Shown here: positions 7,731-17,975 of the stretch, one piece after another | How the letters are laid out: every line of letters starts with the position of its first letter | Position numbering within the stretch: position 1 is the first letter of the stretch | Assembly: GCA_000344275.1 (NCBI GenBank) | Contig: AORU01000003.1 | Location: 186,001-250,000 of the forward strand | Direction: 5' to 3' | Length of the DNA stretch: 64,000 nt | From: Streptococcus oralis subsp. tigurinus AZ_3a | Lineage (GTDB): Bacteria > Bacillota > Bacilli > Lactobacillales > Streptococcaceae | Translations under genes and position numbers: made by a program | Notes under the pieces: model-generated | The model's database searches: none | Seen by the model: the letters and a program-made list of their open reading frames with translations, nothing else | Told to the model about the DNA's origin: nothing

Positions 7731-9623
7731 TTACCAAATAATCACACGGTCCTCTGGTGAACGCCACATACCATCGCCTTCTTTGACATCATAGGTTGTA
7801 AAGAAGTCATCGAAGTTTGGTACTTGAACATTGACACGGAGTTTGGCAGGCGCGTGCACGTCAACACTGGCCATGAGTTTCATCAACTCTGGACGGCCTT
7901 TCATACGCCAGATACGAGCAAAGTTGTGGAAGAATTCTTCAGCTGAGAAGTCTGGTTCTCTCTTAGCAGCTTCAAGGGCTGCAGCAATCCCGCCCAAGTC
8001 TGCAACGTTTTCGGATACAGTTAGTTTTCCATTAATCGTTGCTCCGTAAGATTCTTGCCCATCAAACTGGTCGATAACTTTCTGCGTTTTTTCTTTAAAG
8101 GCAGCATAGTCGCTTTCTGTCCACCAATCCTTGAGGCTACCATTTTCATCAAAAGAAGCACCATTTGTGTCAAAGGCATGAGAAATCTCGTGGGCAATAA
8201 CAGCACCAATCCCACCGTAGTTGGCAGAAGACGATTGATGCAAGTCATAGAATGGAGCCTGTAAAATAGCCGCTGGGAAGACAATCAAGTTCTTCTGAGG
8301 ATTGTAGTAGGCATTGACCATGTGTGCTGGCATGCCCCACTCCTTGTAATCAACCGGTTGGTTCCACTTGCTCCAGCTGTGCTTGATTTCCACACGCCCA
8401 AAGGCTAGGGCATTCTCAAAGAGACTGGCAGTTTCATCCACTACCTTGTCCTTGTAGCGTTCTGGCAATTCCTCTGGATAACCGATATAAGGCTTTATGA
8501 CATTAAGTTTGACAATGGCCTTATCTCGCGTTTCAGGTGTGAGCCAGTCATTCTTGGCCAAGCGTTCCTTATAAACGTCAATCATAGTCGCTACTTTTTT
8601 CTCTACGTCAGCCTTAGCTTCTGGGGAGAATTTTTCATGCGCATACCAGAGACCAAGAGCTTGCTTGAAAGGACCTTGGGCCAAGTGATAAGCTGCCTTG
8701 ACCTTGTCCTGTGCTTCTGGCACACCTGAAAGGGCACGTCCGTAGGCACCTGACAAAACACGAATCTCGTCTGTAAGGTAGCTTGTTGAAAGATTGACTA
8801 CCCCCAAAATCAAAGTCGCCTTAAGCAAAGGCCATGCTTCTTCACTATAGAATTGCTCTGCTGCTTGCCAGAAACGTTCCTCGTCTACGATAACCTTATC
8901 TGGAGTTTGTCCAAGAACTTCTTGGAAGAAGTCATCCAAAGGTAGGGAAGGGGCAAATTTCTTGAAATCTTCATAAGCATATGGATGGTAGAGTTTGGCA
9001 TATTCTGAACTTTCTTCGTTAGAAAGCACCACAGCCGCAATGCGACGGTCCAATTCCAATCGTTTCTCTAGTAAGTCTGCGATTTCCTCATCTGAAAAAT
9101 CATAGACTTTGAGAAGATTCGTAGTACTTTCCTTCCAAAGAGTCAAGAGCTCCTCACGCTGAGGATGGTCTTCAGCATAGTAGGTTGTATCTGGCAAGAT
9201 TGTTCCTGGTGCACTAGCCCAGAGAACATTGGTTCTGGCATCCATAAAGTCTGGTGATACACCAAATGGAAGGAAGTTTGGTTTGCCTGCTAGTTCAAAT
9301 TCTGCCAGTTTGCTGGTAAAATCTGCGAAGCTCTCCAAGTCTTGGTATTCCTTAAGTAGAGGAAGGACAGGCTTGATCCCATCAGCTTCTCTCTTGTCAA
9401 AATCACGTACCATACGATGGTACTTAACAAAGTTTGCGAGGATAGCATCCTCTGGAACATCCTCACCTGCCAACCACTTGTCCGTAGTCGCCAGCATCAA
9501 CTCTTCAATTTCCTCATCAAGGTCAATAAAACCACCTGTTCGAGATTTGTCAGCTGGAATGACAGCTGTTTTTTCCCATTCGCCATTGATTGCATCATAA
9601 AAATCGTCTTGATAACGTGTCAT
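7731..9623 (-). CDS. pepO: M13-family neutral endopeptidase PepO
   Basis: Zinc metallopeptidase of 630 residues, the usual length for streptococcal PepO, which cuts oligopeptides of up to about 30 residues and has been linked to host-protein binding in pneumococcus. Visible motifs: substrate-site NAYYNP near residue 444, zinc site HEISHAFD near 478, and ENVADLGG near 533, which supplies the third zinc ligand; the C-terminus is the family-typical WRSPEDRV. There is no signal peptide, so it is cytoplasmic or released without Sec. It is a single-gene unit with its own terminator, divergent from psaBCA across 180 bp; the same pairing is seen in other mitis-group streptococci. Confidence 0.96.
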   Translation of the reverse strand: MTRYQDDFYDAINGEWEKTAVIPADKSRTGGFIDLDEEIEELMLATTDKWLAGEDVPEDAILANFVKYHRMVRDFDKREADGIKPVLPLLKEYQDLESFADFTSKLAEFELAGKPNFLPFGVSPDFMDARTNVLWASAPGTILPDTTYYAEDHPQREELLTLWKESTTNLLKVYDFSDEEIADLLEKRLELDRRIAAVVLSNEESSEYAKLYHPYAYEDFKKFAPSLPLDDFFQEVLGQTPDKVIVDEERFWQAAEQFYSEEAWPLLKATLILGVVNLSTSYLTDEIRVLSGAYGRALSGVPEAQDKVKAAYHLAQGPFKQALGLWYAHEKFSPEAKADVEKKVATMIDVYKERLAKNDWLTPETRDKAIVKLNVIKPYIGYPEELPERYKDKVVDETASLFENALAFGRVEIKHSWSKWNQPVDYKEWGMPAHMVNAYYNPQKNLIVFPAAILQAPFYDLHQSSSANYGGIGAVIAHEISHAFDTNGASFDENGSLKDWWTESDYAAFKEKTQKVIDQFDGQESYGATINGKLTVSENVADLGGIAAALEAAKREPDFSAEEFFHNFARIWRMKGRPELMKLMASVDVHAPAKLRVNVQVPNFDDFFTTYDVKEGDGMWRSPEDRVIIW

Positions 9624-9740
9624 CTTGTTCTCGCTTTCATTTTTTCACTTATTCTTAGCTTAGCAAAAAACACAGGAGAATGCAATTAAAAATAAATTTC
9701 TTATATCTTTCATTTTATTGTTATTTTATTAAATTTTTTA

Positions 9741-9778
9741 AAAATTAACTTGACTTAATTTTTTTTTTAAGGTATATT
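9741..9778 (+). promoter_or_regulatory. psaBCA promoter with PsaR/SloR-type Mn operator
   Basis: -35 TTGACT (9750-9755), 17-bp spacer, -10 TATATT (9773-9778). The palindrome AAAATTAA (9741-9748) / TTAATTTT (9755-9762) with a 6-bp centre covers the -35 box. This is the known recognition element of the DtxR-family Mn regulators SloR/ScaR/PsaR. Mn-loaded PsaR is expected to block the promoter. Confidence 0.85.
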
Positions 9779-9802
9779 AAAAGACAGGAGGAATACAACT
9801 GT

Positions 9803-10528
9803 ATGATACGTATCGAAAACCTCAGTGTCTCCTACAAAGAAACGCTGGCACTAAAGGATATTTCACTAGTGCTCCACGGACCAACTATTACCGGAATTAT
9901 TGGTCCAAATGGTGCTGGAAAATCAACTTTATTAAAAGGTATGTTGGGAATTATCCCACATGAAGGTCAGGCCTTTCTCGACGACAAAGAAGTCAAGAAA
10001 TCTTTAAATCGAGTTGCCTATGTCGAGCAAAAAATCCATATCGACTACAATTTCCCTATCAAGGTCAAGGAATGCGTCTCTCTGGGACTCTATCCATCCA
10101 TACCGCTCTTTCACACCTTAAAAGCCAGCCACTGGAAAAAAGTGGCAGATGCACTTGAAATCGTTGGACTTTCAGACTATGCTGATCGCCAAATCAGCCA
10201 GCTCTCAGGAGGACAATTCCAACGTGTGTTGATTGCCCGCTGTTTAGTGCAGGAAGCTGACTACATCTTTCTAGATGAGCCATTTGTCGGGATTGATTCG
10301 GTTAGTGAAGAGATTATCATGAATACACTGCGAGATCTTAAAAAAGCTGGTAAAACAGTTCTCATCGTCCATCATGACCTCAGCAAAGTCCCCCATTATT
10401 TCGACCAAGTTTTGCTTCTCAATCGAGAATTAATAGACCTTGGTCCGACCGAAGAAACCTTTACCGAGGCCAATCTCAAAAAGGCCTACGGTAGCAAACT
10501 CTTTTTCAATGGAGGTGACCTATGTTAG
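9803..10528 (+). CDS. psaB: Manganese ABC transporter ATP-binding protein PsaB
   Basis: ATPase of the PsaBCA manganese importer, 241 residues. Walker A GPNGAGKS at 34-41, signature LSGGQ near 135 and Walker B YIFLDEP near 155 are intact. It acts on the cytoplasmic face with PsaC. First gene of psaBCA, behind an operator for the Mn repressor; its last 7 bases overlap psaC, a usual sign of coupled translation. Orthologues in oral streptococci are named ScaC, AdcC-like or MtsB, but the neighbours settle it as the manganese system. Confidence 0.96.
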   Translation: MIRIENLSVSYKETLALKDISLVLHGPTITGIIGPNGAGKSTLLKGMLGIIPHEGQAFLDDKEVKKSLNRVAYVEQKIHIDYNFPIKVKECVSLGLYPSIPLFHTLKASHWKKVADALEIVGLSDYADRQISQLSGGQFQRVLIARCLVQEADYIFLDEPFVGIDSVSEEIIMNTLRDLKKAGKTVLIVHHDLSKVPHYFDQVLLLNRELIDLGPTEETFTEANLKKAYGSKLFFNGGDLC

Positions 10529-11370
10529 CAGAATTTATCGATGGATTGCAAAATTTCCATTTCCTACAAAACGCCTTGATCACAGCTATTGTCATCGGAG
10601 TTGTTGCTGGAGCTGTGGGATGTTTTATCATCCTACGTGGTATGTCTCTCATGGGAGATGCCATCTCTCACGCAGTTTTGCCCGGCGTAGCCCTTTCCTT
10701 TATCCTGGGAATTGATTTCTTTATTGGAGCGATCATCTTTGGTTTGATGGCTTCCATCATCATTACCTACATCAAGGGAAACTCTATCATCAAGAGTGAC
10801 ACTGCCATTGGTATTACCTTTTCATCTTTCTTAGCCTTAGGTGTCATCTTGATTAGTGTTGCCAAGAGTTCGACAGACCTCTTCCATATCCTTTTTGGGA
10901 ATATCCTCGCTGTCCAAGATACGGACATGTGGATTACCATTGGTGTGGGGGCATTGATTCTCTTGATTATTGGGATTTTCTTTAAACAACTATTGATTAC
11001 ATCCTTTGACGAGCTCCTGGCTAAAGCAATGGGAATGCCCGTTAATTTCTACCACTATCTACTCATGGTGCTCTTGACCCTTGTGTCAGTCACTGCCATG
11101 CAAAGTGTCGGAACCATTCTTATCGTGGCCATGTTGATCACCCCAGCTGCGACGGCTTACCTTTATGCTAATAGCCTAAAGAGCATGATTTTTCTTTCAT
11201 CAGGCCTAGGAGCTCTGGCTTCTGTTGTAGGGCTCTTTATCGGCTATAGTTTCAATCTCGCAGCAGGATCGAGCATCGTGCTCACATCCGCCAGCTTCTT
11301 TCTAATCAGTTTCTTTATCTCTCCTAAGCAACGATACTTGAAACTGAAAAACAAAAAAATCATTAAATAA
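10522..11370 (+). CDS. psaC: Manganese ABC transporter permease PsaC
   Basis: Membrane permease of 282 residues in the ABC-3 family, with about eight to nine hydrophobic helices along its length and a short Lys-rich tail (KLKNKKIIK) on the cytoplasmic side. [11 protein letters not shown] near residue 50 is the conserved family motif. It forms the channel through which Mn(II) handed over by PsaA is moved using PsaB. It overlaps psaB by 7 bp and is followed after 26 bp by psaA, which has its own GGAGG ribosome site. Confidence 0.96.
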   Translation: MLAEFIDGLQNFHFLQNALITAIVIGVVAGAVGCFIILRGMSLMGDAISHAVLPGVALSFILGIDFFIGAIIFGLMASIIITYIKGNSIIKSDTAIGITFSSFLALGVILISVAKSSTDLFHILFGNILAVQDTDMWITIGVGALILLIIGIFFKQLLITSFDELLAKAMGMPVNFYHYLLMVLLTLVSVTAMQSVGTILIVAMLITPAATAYLYANSLKSMIFLSSGLGALASVVGLFIGYSFNLAAGSSIVLTSASFFLISFFISPKQRYLKLKNKKIIK

Positions 11371-11396
11371 CGGGGAAACCCTTCTGGAGGAATCTA

Positions 11397-12326
11397 ATGA
11401 AAAAATTAGGTACATTGCTTGTACTCTTTCTTTCCGTCATTGCTCTTGTCGCATGTACTAGCGGAAAAAAAGATACGGCTTCTGGTCAAAAACTAAAAGT
11501 TGTTGCTACAAACTCAATCATCGCTGATATTACTAAAAATATCGCTGGTGACAAGATTGATCTTCACAGTATCGTTCCTGTTGGTCAAGACCCACACGAA
11601 TACGAACCACTTCCTGAAGACGTTAAGAAAACTTCTCAAGCTGACTTGATTTTCTATAACGGTATCAACCTTGAAACAGGTGGCAATGCTTGGTTTACCA
11701 AATTGGTCGAAAATGCCAAGAAAACTGAAAACAAAGACTACTTTGCAGTCAGCGAAGGCGTTGATGTTATCTACCTTGAAGGCCAAAACGAGAAAGGCAA
11801 AGAAGACCCACACGCTTGGCTCAACCTTGAAAATGGGATGATTTATGCTAAAAATATCGCTAAACAGTTGATTGCAAAAGATCCTAGCAACAAGGAATTC
11901 TACGAAAAAAATCTCAAAGACTATACTGAAAAACTAGATAAACTAGACAAGGAAGCCAAAGAGAAATTTAACAATATCCCTGCTGAGAAGAAACTCATCG
12001 TAACCAGCGAAGGATGCTTCAAATACTTCTCTAAAGCCTACGGTGTTCCAAGTGCCTACATCTGGGAAATCAACACGGAAGAAGAAGGAACCCCTGAACA
12101 AATCAAGACCTTGGTTGAAAAACTTCGCCAAACAAAAGTTCCATCACTCTTTGTTGAATCAAGTGTCGATGACCGTCCAATGAAGACTGTTTCACAAGAC
12201 ACAAACATCCCAATCTACGCACAAATCTTTACTGACTCAATCGCTGAAGAAGGCAAAGAAGGCGACAGCTACTACAGCATGATGAAATACAACCTTGACA
12301 AGATTGCTGAAGGTTTGTCAAAATAA
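11397..12326 (+). CDS. psaA: Manganese-binding lipoprotein PsaA
   Basis: Cluster A-I solute-binding lipoprotein of 309 residues, exactly the pneumococcal PsaA length. The signal peptide ends in lipobox LVAC with the lipidated Cys20. The four metal ligands fall at the known positions: His67 (in DPHEYEP), His139 (in EDPHAWL), Glu205 (in TSEGCF) and Asp280 (in IFTDS). It captures extracellular Mn(II) (and can bind Zn) for PsaC. Last gene of psaBCA; a strong terminator follows at once. It was long studied as an adhesin, but metal delivery is its established role. Confidence 0.97.
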   Translation: MKKLGTLLVLFLSVIALVACTSGKKDTASGQKLKVVATNSIIADITKNIAGDKIDLHSIVPVGQDPHEYEPLPEDVKKTSQADLIFYNGINLETGGNAWFTKLVENAKKTENKDYFAVSEGVDVIYLEGQNEKGKEDPHAWLNLENGMIYAKNIAKQLIAKDPSNKEFYEKNLKDYTEKLDKLDKEAKEKFNNIPAEKKLIVTSEGCFKYFSKAYGVPSAYIWEINTEEEGTPEQIKTLVEKLRQTKVPSLFVESSVDDRPMKTVSQDTNIPIYAQIFTDSIAEEGKEGDSYYSMMKYNLDKIAEGLSK

Positions 12327-12332
12327 TCCATT

Positions 12333-12368
12333 AAAAAACGTCATTCTCACGTGAATGGGCGTTTTTTT
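12333..12368 (+). terminator. Terminator of psaBCA
   Basis: Stem from ACG(T)CATTC and GAATGGGCGT around TCACGT, flanked by A6 and T7. It separates psaA from tpx, although readthrough is possible. Confidence 0.85.
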
Positions 12369-12392
12369 GTCCCTTAATTTCTAGTCAAATCA

Positions 12393-12422
12393 TTGGAAAA
12401 ATCTGACAATTCTCGGTAAAAT
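12393..12422 (+). promoter_or_regulatory. Possible tpx promoter
   Basis: -35-like TTGGAA (12393-12398) and -10-like TAAAAT (12417-12422) with an 18-bp spacer, between the psaA terminator and the tpx ribosome site (GGAG). It would let tpx be made independently of psaBCA. Confidence 0.4.
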
Positions 12423-12448
12423 AAAAGAAAAAAGAATGGAGTAGTTTC

Positions 12449-12943
12449 ATGACCACTTTTCTCGGAAATCCTGTAACTTTTACAGGTAAACAACTGCAAG
12501 TCGGAGACAAGGCACTTGACTTTTCTCTTACTACAACCGATCTCTCTAAAAAAACGCTAGCTGACTTTGATGGAAAGAAAAAAGTCTTGAGTGTTGTCCC
12601 TTCTATCGATACTGGTATCTGCTCAACGCAAACACGTCGATTCAACCAAGAACTAGCCAACCTTGACAACACCGTCGTTCTTACTGTTTCTATGGACCTA
12701 CCATTTGCCCAAGGACGCTGGTGTGGGGCTGAAGGTCTTGACAATGCCATCATGCTATCAGACTACTTTGACCATTCTTTCGGGCGCGATTATGCCCTCT
12801 TGATCAACGAATGGCATTTTCTTGCACGTGCTGTCTTTGTTCTCGACACTAATAATGTCATCCGTTACGTAGAATACGTTGACAACATCAACACGGAACC
12901 AGACTTTGAAGCTGCTATTGCCGCTGTTAAAGAGTTGGACTAA
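12449..12943 (+). CDS. tpx: Thiol peroxidase Tpx (PsaD)
   Basis: Atypical 2-Cys peroxiredoxin of 164 residues that reduces H2O2 and alkyl peroxides in the cytoplasm, using thioredoxin. Peroxidatic Cys58 lies in [12 protein letters not shown] and the resolving Cys92 in GRWCGAEG, both at the positions known for pneumococcal TpxD. Mitis-group streptococci make much H2O2, so linking Mn uptake with a peroxidase makes sense: Mn and Tpx both protect from oxidants. It lies 122 bp behind psaA, past a terminator, with its own possible promoter. Confidence 0.96.
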   Translation: MTTFLGNPVTFTGKQLQVGDKALDFSLTTTDLSKKTLADFDGKKKVLSVVPSIDTGICSTQTRRFNQELANLDNTVVLTVSMDLPFAQGRWCGAEGLDNAIMLSDYFDHSFGRDYALLINEWHFLARAVFVLDTNNVIRYVEYVDNINTEPDFEAAIAAVKELD

Positions 12944-12966
12944 AATCAAAGCCATTAGGGCAGAAG

Positions 12967-12989
12967 GCTAGAGAAATCTAGCTTTTTTT
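12967..12989 (+). terminator. Terminator of tpx
   Basis: Perfect hairpin GCTAGA-GAAA-TCTAGC (12967-12982) followed by T7. The GAAA tetraloop makes it very stable for its size. Confidence 0.9.
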
Positions 12990-12997
12990 GATATACT
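12989..12997 (+). promoter_or_regulatory. Extended -10 promoter of psaR
   Basis: TG-A-TATACT begins at the last T of the tpx terminator. A start of transcription near 13004 gives a leader of about 23 nt holding the AGAGG ribosome site (13016-13020), which supports the ATG at 13027 over the one at 13000. Confidence 0.6.
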
Positions 12998-13026
12998 AGA
13001 TGGAGAGAAAAGACAAGAGGAAACGA

Positions 13027-13677
13027 ATGACGCCAAATAAAGAAGACTACCTAAAATGTATTTATGAAATCGGTACGGAGATGCAGAAAATCACCAATAA
13101 AGAAATTGCTGCCCGTATGCAAGTCTCTCCACCTGCCGTAACAGAGATGATCAAACGCATGAAAAGTGAAAATCTCATCCTCAAGGACAAGGAGAATGGC
13201 TATCTATTGACAGATATTGGGCTCAAACTAGTCTCCGAGCTCTATCGCAAACACCGGTTGATTGAGGTCTTTCTGGTTCACCATCTCGACTATACCAGTG
13301 ACCAGATCCACGAAGAAGCTGAGGTCCTAGAGCACACTGTATCCGATCTCTTCGTAGAGAGACTGGATAAACTCCTGGGCTTCCCTAAAACCTGTCCCCA
13401 CGGAGGAACCATCCCAGCCAAGGGAGAGCTCTTGGTCGAAATCAACAACCTACCACTGGCAGACGTCCAAGAAGCTGGAACCTATCTCCTGACTCGCGTT
13501 CATGATAGTTTTGAACTACTCAAATATCTAGAAAAGCATGAAATCCATATCGGTGACCAAGTCAAAGTCAAGCAGTTTGATAATTTTTCCAATACCTTTA
13601 CACTGGTCAACAAAGGTGAAGACCTCCAAGTTAGTATGGATATCGCCAAACAACTCTATGTCGAAAAAATCAGTTAA
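13027..13677 (+). CDS. psaR: Mn-dependent DtxR/MntR-family repressor PsaR (ScaR)
   Basis: Metal-sensing repressor of 216 residues. It opens MTPNKEDYLKCIYEIG and has the winged helix-turn-helix (PPAVTEMIKRM, about 35-60), the DtxR dimerisation and metal-binding domain (HRLIEVFLVHHL, then HEEAEVLEH near 95 and CPHGG near 120) and a C-terminal FeoA/SH3-like domain. With Mn bound it should repress psaBCA through the palindrome at 9741-9762; Zn would relieve this. The frame is open to an ATG at 13000, but that lies in front of the promoter and ribosome site. Its place next to tpx resembles S. gordonii scaR; in S. pneumoniae psaR lies apart from psaBCA. Confidence 0.95.
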   Translation: MTPNKEDYLKCIYEIGTEMQKITNKEIAARMQVSPPAVTEMIKRMKSENLILKDKENGYLLTDIGLKLVSELYRKHRLIEVFLVHHLDYTSDQIHEEAEVLEHTVSDLFVERLDKLLGFPKTCPHGGTIPAKGELLVEINNLPLADVQEAGTYLLTRVHDSFELLKYLEKHEIHIGDQVKVKQFDNFSNTFTLVNKGEDLQVSMDIAKQLYVEKIS

Positions 13678-13683
13678 CCCCTT

Positions 13684-13717
13684 ATTCCTGAAAGAAATTC
13701 CTTTCAGGAATTTTTTG
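13684..13717 (+). terminator. Terminator of psaR
   Basis: Stem ATTCCTGAAAG (13684-13694) with CTTTCAGGAAT (13701-13711), a 6-nt loop and T6. The following stretch to 13870 holds no gene I can support. Confidence 0.9.
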
Positions 13718-13870
13718 TCATTTTAGCCTTCACTAGTTCTCAACGATTTTCCTCTCTTATGCCAATCGTCACTTCTTACCATCCTACGTTTTATTATATG
13801 ACGACTAGCCACCTAAGAGAAAACTATCCAGACTTTCACGATAAACACATCTCTTTCTGGGAGTGTCTAT

Positions 13871-13900
13871 AAACAAAAACCAAGCCCACCGGCTTGGTTT
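13871..13900 (-). terminator. Terminator of rel-dtd
   Basis: AAACCAAGCC (13877-13886) pairs with GGCTTGGTTT (13891-13900) around CACC. A long A-run on its left gives a good T-tract for the minus strand; it is a fair terminator in both directions. Confidence 0.85.
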
Positions 13901-13902
13901 TC

Positions 13903-14346
13903 TTATCTATTTTTAGTATCAAGAATGATGGTGACTGGTCCATCATTTACCAGCTCCACCTGCATATCCGCTCCAAAGATGCCTGTCTGAACGGGCACTT
14001 CCTGAGCTAGCTTTTGGTTGAAAGCCTCATAGAAGGCAGCTGCCATATCCGGCTTGGCTGCTCCTGTAAAGGCAGGGCGATTGCCCTTCTTGGTATCCGC
14101 AAAGAGAGTAAACTGAGAAATAGAAAGGATTTCCCCCTCAATATCCTTGACAGACAGGTTCATCTTGCCTTCTGCGTCTGAAAAAATCCGCATATTGACA
14201 AGCTTTCTCACAGCATAGTCCAGATCTTCCTCTTGGTCCTCTGGGCCAACACCGACTAGCAATAAGAGTCCCTGATTGATTTTCCCATGAACCTGACCTT
14301 CGATACTGACTTGGGCTTTCTTGACTCGTTGAATGATGATTTTCAT
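13903..14346 (-). CDS. dtd: D-aminoacyl-tRNA deacylase
   Basis: 147-residue homodimeric proofreading enzyme that frees D-amino acids (and mischarged Gly) from tRNA. The two family motifs are present: SQFTLFAD, and the C-terminal NDGPVTI, which supplies the cross-subunit Gly-Pro of the active site. [11 protein letters not shown] in the middle is also typical. It lies 29 bp behind rel on the same strand, a pairing kept across most Firmicutes. Confidence 0.96.
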   Translation of the reverse strand: MKIIIQRVKKAQVSIEGQVHGKINQGLLLLVGVGPEDQEEDLDYAVRKLVNMRIFSDAEGKMNLSVKDIEGEILSISQFTLFADTKKGNRPAFTGAAKPDMAAAFYEAFNQKLAQEVPVQTGIFGADMQVELVNDGPVTIILDTKNR

Positions 14347-14375
14347 AATAGCCTTTCTAGGAACTGCTAGGACAA

Positions 14376-16592
14376 TTAGCCGTTGGTCCGTTTGACGGAG
14401 TAAACCTCTGGCACACTCTTAATCTTGTCCACGACTGTGGTCAGTGTAGAGAGGTTGGAAATACCAAATGAGACATGGATATTAGCAAATTTCATATCCT
14501 TAGTTGGTTGAGCATTAACAGTTGAGATATTCTTAGTTGTGTTGGAGAGAACTTGCAGAACATCATTTAAGAGCCCTGTACGGTTGAGACCATAGATATC
14601 GATGTGAGCAGTGTATTCCTTGCTTGAGAATTGATCTTCCCATTCCACATCAAGGAGACGTTGCTCATAGTTTTCTTGGGCACGGAGATTCATACAGTCC
14701 ACACGGTGAATAGCTACACCGCGACCCTTGGTAATGTAGCCGACAATGTCGTCACCCGGAACTGGATTGCAACACTTGGCAATCCGAACTAAGAGACCTG
14801 AAGCACCTTCAATGACCACACCACCCTCATGCTTGACCTTGAGGGTTTCTTTATTTTCAACCTTAACTTCGCCACCTTTGACAAGCTCTTCTGCCTCCGC
14901 CTTGGCCTTAGCACGTTCTTCCTCGCGGCGTTCCTTTTCAGTCAAACGGTTAAAGACGGTAATAGCGCCAATTTCTCCAAAACCAATGGCTGCATAGAGG
15001 GCTTCCTCTGTCTTGTAGCTGGTCTTTTGAAGGACCTCGTCCATATGACGCTTGTCCATGAATTTATTGGCCACATAGCCATTTTCTTGGAACTGGGCCA
15101 TCAGCATCTCACGGCCCTTGTTAACGGATAATTCCTTATCTTGATTTTTAAAGAACTGACGAATCTTGTTGCGTGCCTTACTGGTCTTGACCATATTGAG
15201 CCAGTCACGACTCGGACCAAAGGAGTTGGGGTTGGTGATAATTTCAACCTGATCCCCTGTCTTGAGCTTGGTTGTCAGTGGAACCATACGGCCATTGACC
15301 TTGGCACCAGTCGCTTTTTCACCGACTTTGGTATGGATTTCATAGGCAAAGTCAATCGGTCCTGAATCTTTTGGAAGGGAGCGAACCGCACCATCTGGAG
15401 TAAAGACGTAAATCTCCTCTGCCAGATAGTTTTCTTTAACAGAGTCCACAAATTCCTTGGCATCATCAGCCTGGTCTTGGAGCTCCATCATCTCTTTGAT
15501 CCAGTTCATTCCAATAGCTGATTCTTTACTATTGACCTGCCCTTTAATGCCTTTCTTATAAGCCCAGTGAGCTGCTACCCCGTACTCAGCCACTTCGTGC
15601 ATTTCCTTGGTCCGAATCTGGAATTCAATCGGCCCTTTTGGCCCATAAACAGTCGTATGAATAGACTGGTAACCGTTGGCCTTACGATTAGCGATATAGT
15701 CTTTGAAGCGGCCTGGCATGGGTTTCCAAAGTTCATGCACATAACCCAACATGGCGTAAACATCACTCTGGGTATCCAAAATACAGCGAATGGCAATCAG
15801 GTCATAAATTTCCTCAAAGCGTTTCTTCTTATCCTGCATCTTGCGATAGATCGAATAGATATGCTTAGGACGACCATAGATTTTCCCTTTGAGACTGCGT
15901 TCAGTAGCATACTCCTCCAACTTGGTTACGACTTCATCGACCAAAGCCTCACGTTCTCTGCGTTTTTCCTTCATCATGTGAGTGATTTTGTAAAACTCAG
16001 TTGGATTGAGGTAACGGAAAGATAAATCTTCCAACTCCCACTTGACACTGGAAATCCCTAGACGATGAGCAAGTGGTGCGTAAATTTCCATGGTTTCTCT
16101 GGAGATACGTTCTTGCTTGTCCTTTCGCAGGTGTTTGAGAGTCCGCATATTGTGCAAACGGTCCGATAATTTAACCAAGATCACACGGATATCCTCCGAC
16201 ATGGCCATAAGCATCTTGCGGTGATTTTCAGCCAATTGTTCCTCGAGTGATTTGTACTCAACCTTACCAAGCTTGGTCACACCATCAACGATAATCCGAA
16301 CATCATGACCGAACTCTCTCTCCAAATCATCCAGTGTCGCATCTGTATCCTCAACCACGTCATGCAAAAAACCACAGGCAACGGTTACGGCATCCAGCTT
16401 GAGCTTAGCCAAAATGCCTGCTACCTGAATGGGATGGATAATATAGGGCTCTCCTGATTTCCGAAACTGCCCACTATGACAATCAACTGCGTAAATCAAT
16501 GCTTTTTGTACAAAAGCAACGTCTTCCTTTGTTAAATATTCTCTCGTTAAAGCGACTACCTGATCGCCCGTCAAATTCACTTCTTTCGGCAT
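14376..16592 (-). CDS. rel: Bifunctional (p)ppGpp synthetase/hydrolase Rel
   Basis: Stringent-response enzyme of 738 residues that makes (p)ppGpp from ATP and GTP/GDP on stalled ribosomes and also breaks it down. Order: HD hydrolase domain (HPIQVAGIL near 50 and HDVVEDT near 77), synthetase domain ([29 protein letters not shown], about 240-340), TGS (about 390-450), zinc-finger/CC domain ([14 protein letters not shown]) and ACT (about 660-738). Both catalytic halves look intact. The ATG at 16592 is preferred over a TTG at 16595: GGAGAG lies 7 nt upstream. It heads the rel-dtd unit. Confidence 0.96.
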   Translation of the reverse strand: MPKEVNLTGDQVVALTREYLTKEDVAFVQKALIYAVDCHSGQFRKSGEPYIIHPIQVAGILAKLKLDAVTVACGFLHDVVEDTDATLDDLEREFGHDVRIIVDGVTKLGKVEYKSLEEQLAENHRKMLMAMSEDIRVILVKLSDRLHNMRTLKHLRKDKQERISRETMEIYAPLAHRLGISSVKWELEDLSFRYLNPTEFYKITHMMKEKRREREALVDEVVTKLEEYATERSLKGKIYGRPKHIYSIYRKMQDKKKRFEEIYDLIAIRCILDTQSDVYAMLGYVHELWKPMPGRFKDYIANRKANGYQSIHTTVYGPKGPIEFQIRTKEMHEVAEYGVAAHWAYKKGIKGQVNSKESAIGMNWIKEMMELQDQADDAKEFVDSVKENYLAEEIYVFTPDGAVRSLPKDSGPIDFAYEIHTKVGEKATGAKVNGRMVPLTTKLKTGDQVEIITNPNSFGPSRDWLNMVKTSKARNKIRQFFKNQDKELSVNKGREMLMAQFQENGYVANKFMDKRHMDEVLQKTSYKTEEALYAAIGFGEIGAITVFNRLTEKERREEERAKAKAEAEELVKGGEVKVENKETLKVKHEGGVVIEGASGLLVRIAKCCNPVPGDDIVGYITKGRGVAIHRVDCMNLRAQENYEQRLLDVEWEDQFSSKEYTAHIDIYGLNRTGLLNDVLQVLSNTTKNISTVNAQPTKDMKFANIHVSFGISNLSTLTTVVDKIKSVPEVYSVKRTNG

Positions 16593-16616
16593 CAATACTC
16601 TCCAATTCTTCCTACC

Positions 16617-16625
16617 ATTTTATCA
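16617..16625 (-). promoter_or_regulatory. Extended -10 promoter of rel-dtd
   Basis: On the minus strand TG-A-TAAAAT, inside AGTGATAAAATGG, 25 bp in front of the start codon. The same core appears before mvaS, the ThrE genes and scrA. Confidence 0.55.
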
Positions 16626-16681
16626 CTTTTTTAAGGATATGAAAACTAGAAAAGCCTGTTTTTATACCAATACCAATCATT

Positions 16682-16713
16682 AAAAAACACTGCCAGATTT
16701 CTCTAGCAGTGTT
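16682..16713 (-). terminator. Terminator of msmK
   Basis: AACACTGCCAGA (16686-16697) pairs with TCTAGCAGTGTT (16702-16713), one mismatch, loop TTTC, with T6 behind on the minus strand. It lies close to the msmK stop. Confidence 0.85.
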
Positions 16714-16729
16714 TTGATATTTCATTTGC

Positions 16730-17860
16730 TTAGTAGACTGTTTTTTCAGTTTCTACATCGAAGAAGTGTGCTTTGTTCAAGTCAAATCCAAGTTCAACTG
16801 TCGCACCTGTTTGCAAGTAGTCACGAGCATCCACTTTTGCAACAAATTCGTCTTTACCAACTTGGCAGTAAAGGTGAGATTCCGAACCAAGCAATTCTGA
16901 TACTGAGATAGTAGCTTTGACAACTGATTCTGGGAATGTTTCAAGGAAAGCAGGCTCTGCATTCACGTCTTCTGGACGAATACCGAAGATCAATTCTTTA
17001 CCTTCATATCCTTTTTCACGAAGAACTTTCAAAGCACCTTCTGGCACTTTCAAACGGAAACCGTCAGAAACAATTTCGCTACCAACCAATTTTACATTGA
17101 TGAAGTTCATAGCTGGGCTTCCGATAAATCCTGCTACAAATTTGTTAACTGGGTTTTTGTAAACTTCTTGAGGTGTACCGATTTGTTCTACACGTCCGAT
17201 AGTACCTGTACCAGCTGGGTTCTTAGTTGCTGACATGATAACGATACGGTCTGCAAGAGTCATCGCTTCTGTTTGGTCGTGGGTTACGTAGATAGTTGTA
17301 GCACCGATACGACGGTGAATCTTCGCAATTTCAGCACGCATCGATACACGAAGTTTGGCATCCAAGTTTGACAAAGGTTCGTCCATCAAGAACACTTTTG
17401 CATCACGGACGATGGCACGACCCATGGCAACACGTTGACGTTGACCACCTGAAAGGTCAGCTGGTTTACGATCCAAGAATTCTTTCAAACCAAGAATCCC
17501 AGCAGCTTCTTGTACACGTTTGTCGATATCTTCCTTGCTGTATTTACGCAATTTCAAACCGAAAGCCATGTTGTCATATACAGTCATGTGTGGATAAAGA
17601 GCATAGTTTTGGAATACCATGGCGATGTCACGGTCTTTTGGAGCTACGTCGTTGACAACCACGCCATCGATAGATGCAGTACCTTCTGTGATGTCTTCAA
17701 GACCAGCAATCATACGAAGAGTTGTTGATTTACCACATCCTGAAGGACCTACGAAAACGATAAATTCTTTGTCTTTGATGTCCAAGTTGAAGTCTTCAAC
17801 TGAATAGTGTTCGCTGTTTGGATATTTTTTGTAAATGTTTTTAAGATTTAATTCTACCAT
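16730..17860 (-). CDS. msmK: Multi-sugar ABC transporter ATPase MsmK
   Basis: 376-residue ATPase of the MalK/UgpC class. In streptococci one MsmK energises several CUT1 sugar importers (raffinose, maltodextrin, sialic acid and others), which explains why it stands apart from any permease gene. Walker A GPSGCGKS at 38-45, LSGGQ near 136, Walker B VFLMDEP near 157 and the H-loop TIYVTHDQ are intact; the C-terminal TOBE-like regulatory domain (FGIRPEDV) is present. A catabolite-type operator lies next to its promoter. Single-gene unit with terminators on both sides. Confidence 0.95.
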   Translation of the reverse strand: MVELNLKNIYKKYPNSEHYSVEDFNLDIKDKEFIVFVGPSGCGKSTTLRMIAGLEDITEGTASIDGVVVNDVAPKDRDIAMVFQNYALYPHMTVYDNMAFGLKLRKYSKEDIDKRVQEAAGILGLKEFLDRKPADLSGGQRQRVAMGRAIVRDAKVFLMDEPLSNLDAKLRVSMRAEIAKIHRRIGATTIYVTHDQTEAMTLADRIVIMSATKNPAGTGTIGRVEQIGTPQEVYKNPVNKFVAGFIGSPAMNFINVKLVGSEIVSDGFRLKVPEGALKVLREKGYEGKELIFGIRPEDVNAEPAFLETFPESVVKATISVSELLGSESHLYCQVGKDEFVAKVDARDYLQTGATVELGFDLNKAHFFDVETEKTVY

Positions 17861-17893
17861 CGAGGTGAACTCCTTTTGTATTTTGATAGTTTT

Positions 17894-17916
17894 ATTATAG
17901 ATGAAAACGCTTTACT
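17894..17916 (-). promoter_or_regulatory. msmK promoter with cre-like operator
   Basis: -10 TATAAT on the minus strand (17894-17899), about 30 bp before the start codon, next to GTAAAGCGTTTTCA (17902-17915), which fits 12 of 14 positions of the streptococcal cre consensus. CcpA control is inferred and fits a shared sugar-transport ATPase. No good -35 is seen. Confidence 0.5.
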
Positions 17917-17937
17917 TTTCTATGGCAAGATGACCAA

Positions 17938-17975
17938 AAAAATAAAAAAGTTCTGTGCAACTTGCACAAAACTTT
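17938..17975 (-). terminator. Terminator at the end of the pnp-cysS-mrnC-cdaR operon
   Basis: AAAGTTCTGTGCAA (17947-17960) pairs with TTGCACAAAACTTT (17962-17975), one mismatch, followed on the minus strand by a T-rich run. It overlaps the stop codon of the last gene. Confidence 0.8.
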
